Positions 24,766 through 32,344 of a stretch of DNA of 32,481 bases are shown here, in pieces. The stretch spans positions 1-32,481 of the forward strand of contig JAJFMI010000007.1 of assembly GCA_021772235.1 (NCBI GenBank). The letters are read 5' to 3'. The DNA is from Chlamydiota bacterium (lineage in GTDB: Bacteria > Chlamydiota > Chlamydiia > Chlamydiales > JAJFMI01). Each line of letters begins with the position of its first letter. Positions within the stretch are counted from its first letter, which is position 1. The notes beneath the pieces were generated by a model, which worked only from the letters and a program-made list of their open reading frames with translations, was not told the DNA's origin and searched no databases. A program made the position numbers and the translations under genes.

Positions 24766-26482
24766 GATTGTTCAAGAGCGCGCTAGCTGCGCGATCCAAA
24801 AAGTATTTCCCGACAAAATAGAGCCTGCGCAGGTTACGCCCAGTACGCAGGGGCATTTTGGTCACTACCAGTGCAATGACGCTTTGCGTTTAGCAAAACT
24901 GAAGCGCCAAAATCCTCGAGAGGTTGCGGCCAAAATCATTGAACATTTTCCGAACGACGACGAATTTGCCGTTAAAATGGAAATTGCCGGTCCTGGTTTC
25001 ATTAATATTTTTCTCAATCCAAAAGTCTTAAGCGAAAGAGCGAATCAACTTCTTGCCGATCCACGTCTTGGAGTGCCCAAGCTGGCAAAGCCAAAGCGCA
25101 TGATTGTCGAGTTTTCCTCTCCCAATATTGCAAAAGAGTTGCATGTGGGCCATTTACGATCGACGATCATTGGCGATGCGCTCGCGCGTTTGATGGAATT
25201 TCTCGGGCATGATGTTTTGCGTCTCAATCACATTGGCGATTGGGGTACTAATTTTGGCATGCTAATTTCTTAATTAAAATAGTGGAAGCCATAATTAATT
25301 TCTGGTAGAAAAAAAGCGACCCTAAAAGAGCTGATGGAGTGGTACCGCGATTCGAAAAAGGTTTTTGATGAAGATCCTGCATTTAAGAAGCGCGCTCAAG
25401 AAGAGGTGGTGCGTTTGCAGAGTGGTGATGAAGAATCTTTATCTGCTTGGAAACAAATCTGTGAAATCTCTCGCGTCGCCTTTAAGGAAATTTACGGTCT
25501 GCTCGATGTAAAACTCGAAGAGCGCGGTGAATCGTTTTACAATCCTTTTCTCCCAGAAATTGTCGAAGATTTGGAGAAGAAAAAACTCATCACGCTTTCT
25601 GATGGGGCCAAGTGCGTTTTTCTCGATGGCTTTGTTAATAAGCAAGGCGATCCACTGCCGATGATTGTGCAAAAATCCGATGGTGGTTTCAATTATTCCA
25701 CAACGGATATGGCAGGGATGCGCCATCGCATTGAAAAAGAAAAAGCGGAACGCATTGTTGTTGTGACCGACGCTGGGCAGAGTTTGCACTTTCAAATGAT
25801 CGCCGCGGCATGCAATAAAGCGGGTTACCTCGATCCGAAGAAAACGCAATTTGATCACGTGCCATTTGGTGTAGTCTTAAACACTTCTGGTAAAAAGTTC
25901 AAAACGCGCGAGGGCTCGACAGAGCCGCTCGTTTCTCTTTTGCAAGAGGGAATTGATCATGCGAAAAAACTCCTCTCAGAGCGCCTGCACAACGATCCTG
26001 AGCTAGATGAGCTAGCGACTATTTTAGGAATTGATTCGATTAAATATGCCGATCTTTCCTGCCATCGTATCAAAGATTACGTCTTTAGCTACGATCGTAT
26101 GTTAAAATTTGAAGGGAACACAGCTGCGTACCTTCTTTATTCCTTTGTGCGTATTCAAGGGATCAAGCGCAAAGTGGGCAAAGATTTGGATGAAGTGGTA
26201 GAGGTTGCCAAAATCACTCTCGAGCATCCCAGTGAAATTACTCTTGGGTTAAAGCTTTCTCAATTTGGTGAAACGCTAAAACTCATGGAGCGCGATCTTC
26301 TCCCTAATCGTCTGACGGATTATCTCTACAACTTAGCGGAAAGCTTTCACGCTTTTTTCCGCGACTGTCGCGTGGAAGGGGAAGCCCAAGAAAACTCGCG
26401 TCTGTTGCTTTGCGAAGCAACCGCCCGTATTCTGGAAAAAGGTTTTTTTATTCTCGGATTAAAAACTTTAGACAGAATGTAG
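24722..26482 (+). pseudogene. argS: arginyl-tRNA synthetase interrupted by three clustered in-frame stop codons
   Basis: A 586-position ArgS frame is read without any frameshift. It has the N-terminal tRNA-recognition domain, the HIGH motif H-V-G-H (141-144), a KMSKS-equivalent K-F-K-T-R, and the DALR anticodon-binding domain beginning near N-T-A-A-Y-L-L-Y-S. Stop codons TAA, TAG and TAA occupy codons 184, 187 and 191 (25271, 25280, 25292) and no others occur. The surrounding residues still fit the family (G-M-L-I-S then a position that is Tyr in relatives, then L-K), so length is preserved. The result is a 183-aa N-terminal piece and a C-terminal frame with an ATG at 25334. It could be a recent pseudogene, a split enzyme, or a recoded gene. 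It starts inside ldh; its end touches the M91-type gene. Confidence 0.85.
26341..26482 (+). repeat. argS 3' end, copy 1 (in the argS gene itself)
   Basis: The last 46 codons plus stop of argS. This segment recurs as copy 2 (27432-27570) and, for its last 38 codons, copy 3 (29181-29297), all in the same direction. By hand, copies 1 and 3 differ at about 23 of 114 aligned bases, and 18 of the 21 changed codons are synonymous. Confidence 0.85.
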
Positions 26483-27316
26483 GAAAGATGCCCACTTGTC
26501 GTATGGTTTATGAGATATTCGGCGAACTTCCATCCCATTTTCACTGTAAAGTGCATTTTCGTACATGATGGCTTTCATTTCCTCGAGATTATTCATCTGG
26601 TCAAGATAGGTGAGATGTTGAAAAGCGGGGGGTAATTTATTTCTATCAAAAGTGTGAGTCAACTCATGAAGCAAAACCATTTTTGGATCAATAGGGGAAG
26701 GTGCGATGGTTCCTTGGCTATTGAGACTGGTGATTTCCATGTTGTATTCATTTTTAATGTATATTTCAGATCTATTTATATCGAAATATTTAATTATCGA
26801 ACAATCACGGTTAATTATTAATGTTATCGGGTACAACAGAAAAAACAAATAAACCTTAACAAGAAAATCAAAAAAATCTTTAATCGATAAATCTGTCGTT
26901 TTACAACGAGCTTTTTCTGCACTTATTTTAATATAAATTTTTGAGTTGGCTTTGATTGCTCTGGAAATTACATAGTATCCGGTTTTTGTTTGAGCTAATT
27001 CGCTAAGAAATTTCAATGGTTCTTCAGCGGTGCTATCAAATCTAATAGAGGTTTTGCCTTCAGAAATACGATTAATGAGGGTGTCTATGTCTTCAGTGGT
27101 TGGTTGTTTTAGAGAGCCTAAAAAGGTATTTATTCCATCTTCAATTTCCTTTCTGTAGGTGGTAGCGTGTTTTGTAAAATACTGAGGGCTTGATTTAACG
27201 GACGAGAAAATGTTCAGATGAACAAAATCCTCGACAAGTTCTTCTATTCCATCCTCTCTATGGGAGGAAAGTTGAAGGGGGTGGTTAGGTTGAATATAAT
27301 AATCTTGTATAAACAT
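26468..27316 (-). CDS. putative zinc metallopeptidase, M91/NleD-like effector
   Basis: The protein (282 aa from the ATG at 27316; 295 aa if started at 27355) contains H-E-L-T-H (about 217-221) in a hydrophobic helix, fitting an HExxH zinc site. About 25 residues later, N-L-E-E-M-K-A-I-M-Y-E-N followed by G-M-E-V-R-R would supply a third acidic ligand. That HExxH ... E ... N ... G-x-x-x-R spacing recalls the M91 family of type III effectors (NleD, HopH1, XopG), which cleave host kinases. A 22-residue hydrophobic stretch lies mid-protein. The gene is AT-rich, lacks a ribosome-binding site, and ends convergently inside the argS stop region so that its last four codons and stop are read from the argS complement. 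This suggests insertion of foreign DNA at that point. Confidence 0.55.
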   Translation of the reverse strand: MFIQDYYIQPNHPLQLSSHREDGIEELVEDFVHLNIFSSVKSSPQYFTKHATTYRKEIEDGINTFLGSLKQPTTEDIDTLINRISEGKTSIRFDSTAEEPLKFLSELAQTKTGYYVISRAIKANSKIYIKISAEKARCKTTDLSIKDFFDFLVKVYLFFLLYPITLIINRDCSIIKYFDINRSEIYIKNEYNMEITSLNSQGTIAPSPIDPKMVLLHELTHTFDRNKLPPAFQHLTYLDQMNNLEEMKAIMYENALYSENGMEVRRISHKPYDKWASFLHSV

Positions 27317-27431
27317 GTTAATAACTATTATAAATAAATATATAATTATCATCAACTAATATATTAAAATACTGGTTTTTAGTAACTTAAGTTTGTTTTG
27401 GGAGAATTAGGAATAAAAACCGTGTGGGCTT

Positions 27432-27570
27432 AAGCTTTCACGCGTTTTTCCGCGACTGTCGTGTGGAAGGGGAAGCTCAAGAAAACTCGCGTCTGCTTCT
27501 TTGCGTGGCGACTGCTCTCATTCTTGAAAAAGGTCTCTCTATTCTCGGTCTTAAGACGCTAAATCGCATG
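27432..27570 (+). pseudogene. argS 3'-end fragment, copy 2
   Basis: The fragment matches the last 46 codons of argS, starting at S-F-H-A-F-F-R-D-C and ending at L-N-R-M. It has lost the stop codon (CAA follows ATG), and the frame runs on to 27663. Three charged residues have changed (Glu to Val, Arg to Leu, Asp to Asn) relative to copy 1, consistent with loss of function. Its 5' junction is abrupt, directly after unrelated AT-rich sequence. An omp gene converges on it with a 19-bp gap. Confidence 0.8.
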
Positions 27571-27589
27571 CAAATTTATGCCGAAAGCA

Positions 27590-28183
27590 TCAAAATCCTA
27601 CTCCGTAGCGGAGTTCTAAAGATGGCTGGAAAGAATACTCTAACTGAGGGTCTCTTAAATTAAATAAGAGCGCATTTTTTTCTGTTATCGTAACTGGGTG
27701 GATTTTTACTTCAAAAAACCTTCTCCCGCCAGTATCTGAGATGTATTGCTTTCCGAAAATGATTTCAGGATGAAGGCTAGGTGTAACAAATTCACACTCT
27801 GAGGAAAATGAGACTTCAGAATCGGGATATTCATGTTTATAATAGAATTTGTTGTAAGTTAACGATGCTTGGAGGCCTATTCCAAAATAAAATTGGTGCT
27901 TTAGGCAAGGTTTATTGTAGTAAAGATAGTCAAGGCTAAGGGATAATTGATAAGCGTCCTTAGAAATGTAGATTCCTTCAACTGCTGTATCAAAACCGCT
28001 ATGTCCTGATTGGCCACGTAAACCTAGTCCGAAAACAGGTTGCAGATATGAAGGTGCCAAAACACCGAGACTTCCATATAGGAAGCTGTCTTTCGCAAAT
28101 TCAGAAGCGCTTGTTTCATCAGAGTATAAATTTACTGAAGAGCAAATGACTAAAAATAATAAAAAAGTGGCAAGTTTTTTCAT
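27590..28183 (-). CDS. small outer-membrane beta-barrel family protein (paralogue 1)
   Basis: A 197-aa exported protein. The signal peptide is M-K-K followed by a Leu/Phe-rich core, with cleavage probably near Y-S-D. The mature part alternates polar and aromatic residues, carries G-L-R-G-Q-S-G-H-x-G-F-D, Y-L-Y-Y-N-K-P and P-E-I-I-F-G-K-Q blocks, and ends in Y-G-V-G-F. A terminal Phe with alternating aromatics is the usual barrel-assembly signal. Paralogues occur at 28252, 29317 and the window end. AAGGA precedes the ATG by 9 nt. No enzymatic function is indicated; a porin-like or adhesin role is speculative. Confidence 0.7.
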   Translation of the reverse strand: MKKLATFLLFLVICSSVNLYSDETSASEFAKDSFLYGSLGVLAPSYLQPVFGLGLRGQSGHSGFDTAVEGIYISKDAYQLSLSLDYLYYNKPCLKHQFYFGIGLQASLTYNKFYYKHEYPDSEVSFSSECEFVTPSLHPEIIFGKQYISDTGGRRFFEVKIHPVTITEKNALLFNLRDPQLEYSFQPSLELRYGVGF

Positions 28184-28251
28184 TTCATAAATTCCTTTTT
28201 CTTAGGATTTTATGTTGAGTGTTAAATTTACGCAAGGAAATTGTTGGCTTT

Positions 28252-28776
28252 TTAAAAACCGAAGCCGTATTTCACAATCACTTCAGAAAAAGTAATCACT
28301 CTTCCATAACGGCTAACTGCACAAGGGCTGAACTGCACATTCCAAAATCTTCTTCTTCCCGCATCAGTCACAAACTGTTTTCCAATGCTAAGTTCTGGAG
28401 TCAATAGAAGGGCTCCTTTCATTTCAACGTCTGTATCTATGCCGGCACCTATTCCGCAATAGAGTTGGTCTTGTAGATTTGGGTTGAAATAATAGAGATA
28501 GGATGAGTTTCCCTTTATTCTAAAGTGATCGAAAACATATCTTGCTTGAACAGATAGATCGAGACCGTTGTGTCCTGATTGTGCTCGAAAACCGCCTCCT
28601 ATGCATGGGGCGATTGTAAGTTGAGAGAGTCCGGGAATTGAAACAAAGTTTGCCGTTCCACCGAGGCTTAAGTAAGCATATTTATCACTTGTGAAATTGC
28701 TTATGTTTTCGTCATCTGCTTTTAGTGTACTGAAGCTTGCTACAGCGAGTAGCGTTAGTGCTATTATTTTTTTCAC
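28252..28776 (-). CDS. small outer-membrane beta-barrel family protein (paralogue 2, divergent)
   Basis: A 174-aa member of the same exported family as its neighbours but more divergent. It keeps the signal peptide (A-L-T-L-L-A-V-A-S-F-S, likely cleaved after K-A before D-D), the G-F-R-A-Q-S-G-H-N-G-L-D block, Y-L-Y-Y-F-N-P-N-L, P-E-L-S-I-G-K-Q and the terminal Y-G-F-G-F. It lacks the V-L-A-P-S-Y stretch of paralogues 1 and 3. The start is a GTG at 28776, decided by GGGAG 7 nt upstream; no in-frame ATG fits the signal peptide as well. It lies 68 bp upstream of paralogue 1 on the same strand. Confidence 0.7.
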   Translation of the reverse strand: MKKIIALTLLAVASFSTLKADDENISNFTSDKYAYLSLGGTANFVSIPGLSQLTIAPCIGGGFRAQSGHNGLDLSVQARYVFDHFRIKGNSSYLYYFNPNLQDQLYCGIGAGIDTDVEMKGALLLTPELSIGKQFVTDAGRRRFWNVQFSPCAVSRYGRVITFSEVIVKYGFGF

Positions 28777-28848
28777 AAATTTTCTCCCAGTTTTCAGAAT
28801 TCTGGGCTTATTATCGAGAAATATTAAGATATTGTCAAATGTTGTATG

Positions 28849-29184
28849 TCAAAGTTGCTTTCGAATAATTCGATTGATCTCGCTAATCAGGTAGAAGGGA
28901 ATAGAAACAATTTTCTCTTCTTGGGAAAGAGGGGTTGTGGAAATACGGATGCCAAGAGGTGTGTTTTTTTCTTCCATGAAGATTTTGAGGGAACGTAAAT
29001 TGCCTGTTGCTCCTGCTTTGACTTCCATGGGTAAGATTTTTTGCCCGATTGTCCAGAGGTAGTCGACTTCGGCGCTGCTGCCAGTTTTTTCCCGTGACCA
29101 GAAATAGAGAGAAGGTGGTTCATGAGGACCGTTTAATGCGAGGAGTTCTTGGCCGACAAATTGTTCGGCAAGGGCGCCTTTGTC
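28849..29184 (-). pseudogene. C-terminal remnant of a DUF4143-type ATPase
   Basis: About 111 codons match the C-terminal half of the AAA/DUF4143 protein family: G-A-L-A-E-Q-F-V-G-Q-E-L, L-Y-F-W, E-V-D-Y-L, M-E-V-K and a final S-I-P-F-Y-L. The N-terminal P-loop ATPase that such proteins need is gone, because the reading frame runs directly into the antisense of argS fragment copy 3 at 29181-29184. An ORF of 128 codons is open across the junction, but its first 17 residues are argS complement. It is best treated as a truncated gene, and the junction marks a recombination breakpoint. Confidence 0.7.
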
Positions 29185-29297
29185 GTGTGGAAGGGGAGGC
29201 GCAAGAAAGTTCGCGTCTGCTTCTTTGTGAGGCAACGGCGCGCATTCTCGAAAAAGGCCTTTCTATTCTTGGTTTAAAGACGCTAGATCGAATGTAA
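29181..29297 (+). pseudogene. argS 3'-end fragment, copy 3
   Basis: These 38 codons plus TAA encode C-R-V-E-G-E-A-Q-E-S-S-R and the rest of the ArgS C-terminus through L-D-R-M. The protein is nearly identical to copy 1 (three changes) while about a fifth of bases differ, mostly at third positions. The 5' junction cuts a DUF4143 gene. A second omp paralogue converges on it with a 19-bp gap, almost the same distance as for copy 2. Confidence 0.8.
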
Positions 29298-29316
29298 TCC
29301 AATTTGGTTTTTTGCG

Positions 29317-29907
29317 CTAAAAGGCTACCCCATATCGGAGAACTACTGATGGTGACAAACGGGATATAAAATAGTACCGTCCTGAATAAACTGAGAGCAG
29401 ATCTGCAAAAGGAAGAATTTTTACTTCAAAAAATCTTCGCCCTCCTGTGTTTGATACATATTGCTTTCCAAAAATGAGCTCTGGAAGAATGTTGTTAGCG
29501 TAAGAGCTTATTTTTATCCAGCGATAGTCGTTGAGGTCATATGAAGAATAGTTGTGTGTTTTGTAGTAATTGGTCCAATAGCATATGCTTGCCTGGAGTC
29601 CTAGTCCAAAGTAAAACTGATGTTGTAAACAAGGTTTATTGAAGTAAAGGTAGTCGAGGCTAAGAGATAGTTTATAACTGTCTTTAGAAAAGAATGTCCC
29701 TTCAAAAATTGTATTGAAGCCGTTGTGTCCTGATTGGCCGCGAAATCCTAACCCGAGCACGGGCTGAAGATATGACGGTGCTAAAACTCCAAGGCTTCCA
29801 TACAGGAAGCTATCTTTAGCAAAATTAGATGTTTTTTCTTCATCGCAGAATATGTTACCTGTTGCACTTAAAACTCCAACCAAAAATAAAACAACAATCT
29901 TTTTCAT
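29317..29907 (-). CDS. small outer-membrane beta-barrel family protein (paralogue 3)
   Basis: The 196-aa protein is the closest relative of paralogue 1: the mature N-terminus K-D-S-F-L-Y-G-S-L-G-V-L is shared exactly, as are R-G-Q-S-G-H, L-D-Y-L-Y, P-E-L-I-F-G-K-Q and the terminal Y-G-V-A-F. The signal peptide is M-K-K-I-V-V-L-F-L-V-G-V-L-S-A, probably cleaved near C-D-E. AGGAG sits 8 nt before the ATG. It converges on argS fragment copy 3. The central loop region (about 110-140, rich in Tyr, Asn and Ser) differs most from paralogue 1, as expected for exposed loops. Confidence 0.72.
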   Translation of the reverse strand: MKKIVVLFLVGVLSATGNIFCDEEKTSNFAKDSFLYGSLGVLAPSYLQPVLGLGFRGQSGHNGFNTIFEGTFFSKDSYKLSLSLDYLYFNKPCLQHQFYFGLGLQASICYWTNYYKTHNYSSYDLNDYRWIKISSYANNILPELIFGKQYVSNTGGRRFFEVKILPFADLLSVYSGRYYFISRLSPSVVLRYGVAF

Positions 29908-30300
29908 TTTTTAAACTCCTGTGTATCAAAAGTCTATAGAGTATGTTAAAATTGCACAAGGAGATAATTAATTTTGTGAAAATATCCAGGCGTATCGCTC
30001 AATTTTTCCCTCTAACATGGGGGGGGCGATGCGTGGTTTGAAAGCTTTAAGTTAGATACAAGTCAATCGATTTAGCTCTCCGATGGGATAAAAGGAATGG
30101 AGAGAACGCCTTCTTCGTAGGCGTTGAGATCTTTTATGATTTCTCTTTCCATGCCCTTAATTATTGCACTTTTTGCACAAAACTACCCCATGTTTTCTGC
30201 AGAAAATGCAGAAAATTGCCCCCCTGTTATCTGCAAATCACTGATTCACAGCAGCTTTATAAATATTGAAAAAGGTGTTTGTTTTTTCAATTTGAATCCT
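29908..30300. other. 393-bp intergenic region without a confident gene
   Basis: The stretch holds the promoter and AGGAG of paralogue 3 at its left end. It also contains a run of eight G near 30020, a small AACGCC/GGCGTT hairpin near 30109-30126 and a 14-bp palindrome TTTTCTGCAGAAAA at 30193-30206. A minus-strand 26-codon frame (30152-30072, ending S-I-P-F-I-P-S-E-S) vaguely recalls a DUF4143 C-terminus and may be debris. A hairpin ATTGAAAAA/TTTTTCAAT (30265-30291) lies just past the kinase stop and could end that transcript. Confidence 0.4.
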
Positions 30301-31281
30301 CTATGCAGGCTGTAAAAAAGGGTGGACTAGAGCTTCTTGAGCGGTAGGGCGTTGATCTTGAGGTACGCATAAATCGGCAATAAATTGATTAAATGCTTTT
30401 CCCAAGTTTGCACCCTGGGTTAATTGTTGTATGGTCATTGCGGCAGAGTAGATATCTGCTTTTGCGTTATATTCTGATCGGTTGTTTACCTCTGGAGCGA
30501 TGAATGCCTTTGTGCCACAGCGTGAGTATCTTCTTTTGTGTTTGGATTCTTCGAGACGTGAAAGGCCAAAATCAATGATTTGCAATTTTCGCTCTTTTAA
30601 CAAAATGTTTTCCGGTTTGATATCGCGATGTATAATGCGTTTTGCGTGGATGCTCGCTAGAGCTTCAAGGATCTGCCGGGCGTAATTACGAACTTCTTCA
30701 ACAGACAGAAAGTCCCCTTCATCGATGTAATAGGCTAAATCTTGCACACCTTCTGTGTAATTGCTTATTGTCCCAATTAAAGTGAAGTGAATGTTTTGTA
30801 GTTGTGTCGGATTGGCAAATAGGGCGGAAAACTCTTCATTGCTTACCAGGCGAAAAATCTGATTTGTGTGGTCATAGCAAAGAGCGTAGTTGGCGCTTGC
30901 AACGAGGGGGCCATATTTCAAAAGGGCAAACCATTCGCCGCCAATACGTCTTGAATTAAGGGCAAATGAGGGCTCATGATCATCAATATGAAAAGCTCCG
31001 TTAATTCTTGTGAGTTTTAGAACATGTTTTCCAGAGAGAGAGGAGATTTGATATGCTGTGGAAAAACTCCCTGTTCCTAAGGTTTTTTCTATAGAAAATT
31101 CGGGAAACTTTGACGAGATTGCTTCTGCTATTTGAGAAATGTCTCCTGCAACTTTTTCTGTCGATCCCAGAGAATCTTCCATAAATGAAAGGGTTTTTTC
31201 AGAAGGGGCTTTGTGACTTTTGAAAAAAGTTTGTGCGCGAGCTCCAAATTGGAGAAATGATGGTTTTAGCGTTTTTAGCAT
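30301..31281 (-). CDS. eukaryote-like serine/threonine protein kinase
   Basis: The 326-aa protein is a complete-looking Hanks-type kinase. The glycine-rich loop is G-T-G-S-F-S (69-74), the ATP lysine is in V-L-K (K89), and a helix-C-like glutamate is near 116. The catalytic loop is H-R-D-I-K-P-E-N (218-225), followed by D-F-G (237-239), an activation segment with G-T-K-A-F-I-A-P-E and D-I-Y-S. There is no transmembrane or PASTA region, unlike the usual bacterial PknB/PknD kinases, so it may act in the bacterial cytosol or in the host after secretion. The 60-residue N-terminal leader is of unknown function. No ribosome-binding site is visible; the start codon touches a long AT-rich inverted repeat. 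Confidence 0.88.
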   Translation of the reverse strand: MLKTLKPSFLQFGARAQTFFKSHKAPSEKTLSFMEDSLGSTEKVAGDISQIAEAISSKFPEFSIEKTLGTGSFSTAYQISSLSGKHVLKLTRINGAFHIDDHEPSFALNSRRIGGEWFALLKYGPLVASANYALCYDHTNQIFRLVSNEEFSALFANPTQLQNIHFTLIGTISNYTEGVQDLAYYIDEGDFLSVEEVRNYARQILEALASIHAKRIIHRDIKPENILLKERKLQIIDFGLSRLEESKHKRRYSRCGTKAFIAPEVNNRSEYNAKADIYSAAMTIQQLTQGANLGKAFNQFIADLCVPQDQRPTAQEALVHPFLQPA

Positions 31282-31318
31282 ATTATGTTAATATTTATAA
31301 TATAATATTAACATAATA
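31281..31318. repeat. AT-rich inverted repeat at the kinase start
   Basis: Two perfect 15-nt arms (31281-31295 and 31304-31318) flank an 8-nt spacer directly upstream of the kinase ATG, whose first base lies in one arm. A second imperfect AT repeat follows to about 31350. The composition is far more AT-rich than the surroundings. An operator, a translation-blocking hairpin and a remnant of foreign DNA are all possible. Confidence 0.6.
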
Positions 31319-31396
31319 ATAATAATTTATATAATTATTGTTATTATTTATATAGTGTATTTATTATTAATCACTTGCGGTGTGGAGGTCGACTTT

Positions 31397-32344
31397 TTAT
31401 TTAAGTCGTTGATTTACAGCAGTTTTAGATTTTTCGCCTGGGAGCTCTTGGACATAGCGTGGAACGGCGTAGCCGGGCAGGTTTTCCCGGAGGGCTTGGA
31501 TGAGTTTTAAGCCGTGCTCTTTTGGCACTTCAAAATGGCCGGCACCTTGAACGCGATCGAGTTGATGAAGGTAGTAGGGGATGATGCCGTTTGAGATGAG
31601 TTTTAAGAAAAGCTCTTTGAGGATTGAAAGGTTATCGTTTACGCCTTTGAGGAGGACGCTTTGGGTGAGCACGGGGCAGGGAAGTATTTTTAGGCTGGCA
31701 AGGACGTCAGGATCGAGTTCTTTTGGATGATTGGTGTGTACGATAAAGATGGTCTGGAGGCGCGTGTTTTGGATGAGATCGATGAATTCAGGTGTGATGC
31801 GTTCGGGTATGCCAATGGGAAAACGTGTGTGAAAGCGTACGATTTGTAGGTGGGGGATATTTTCGAGTTTTTCAAAGAGCTCTTTTAAGCGGCGATCGCT
31901 TAGGGAAAGGGGGTCGCCTCCGCTGAGGATGATTTCGATGAGGGTGGGATCGTTTTGGATATGGGCGAGTTCTTCTTCCCATTCGGCTTTTTGATAGTCG
32001 TAATTTTGGCGAAAGCAGTAGCGGCAGTGCATTGGGCAGGCGCCTGTTGTAATGAGTAGCGCGCGACTTTTGTACTTTTGCAAAAGGGTGGGGGTTTTTT
32101 GGAATGTGCAGTCGGAGACGGGGTCTAGGGTAAAACCGGGGAGGGTTTTGTGTTCTTCGGTGAGTGGAAGAAATTGTCGCAGGAGGGGGTCGTGTAGATT
32201 GTTTTTTTCGATTTTCTCGGCAAGGCGTCTGGGTAAGTTGAGTGGAAATGAGGTGTTTGTGAAGGGGGTGCGATTTTCGATTTCAAGATAATCGAGTAAT
32301 TGAGTGAGATCTCGGAAATTTTCTCTAAGTTTTTGCTGCCACAT
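31397..32344 (-). CDS. epmB: EF-P beta-lysylation protein EpmB (radical SAM, lysine 2,3-aminomutase-like)
   Basis: EpmB isomerises L-alpha-lysine to beta-lysine for modification of elongation factor P. The radical-SAM cluster motif CxxxCxxC is at C103, C107 and C110 (A-C-P-M-H-C-R-Y-C). The S-G-G-D-P-L-S block follows about 40 residues later and the C-terminal Y-Y-L-H-Q-L-D-R-V-Q-G segment matches the KamA superfamily. At 315 aa it lacks the C-terminal extension of clostridial lysine aminomutases and fits EpmB. Its ATG overlaps the stop of the upstream omp-like gene as TGATG, a layout typical of translational coupling. Confidence 0.85.
   Translation of the reverse strand: MWQQKLRENFRDLTQLLDYLEIENRTPFTNTSFPLNLPRRLAEKIEKNNLHDPLLRQFLPLTEEHKTLPGFTLDPVSDCTFQKTPTLLQKYKSRALLITTGACPMHCRYCFRQNYDYQKAEWEEELAHIQNDPTLIEIILSGGDPLSLSDRRLKELFEKLENIPHLQIVRFHTRFPIGIPERITPEFIDLIQNTRLQTIFIVHTNHPKELDPDVLASLKILPCPVLTQSVLLKGVNDNLSILKELFLKLISNGIIPYYLHQLDRVQGAGHFEVPKEHGLKLIQALRENLPGYAVPRYVQELPGEKSKTAVNQRLK

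Noticed and set aside
24722..25334. A programmed frameshift or intron in argS
   Set aside because: Both halves are in the same frame, the spacing matches intact ArgS, and the stop cluster has no room for an intron.
27424..27663. A 79-codon plus-strand gene starting before the argS fragment copy 2
   Set aside because: Nearly 60% of it is the argS tail and the rest is antisense to omp paralogue 1; there is no ribosome-binding site. It is treated as a gene fragment.
30072..30152. Minus-strand 26-codon frame similar in its last residues to a DUF4143 C-terminus
   Set aside because: The similarity is only about eight residues; recorded as possible debris, not as a gene.
30136..30315. Plus-strand frame with a hydrophobic, signal-like start (M-I-S-L-S-M-P-L-I-I-A-L-F-A)
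   Set aside because: No ribosome-binding site, it runs into the kinase gene's 3' end on the other strand, and the rest of the peptide lacks any family pattern.
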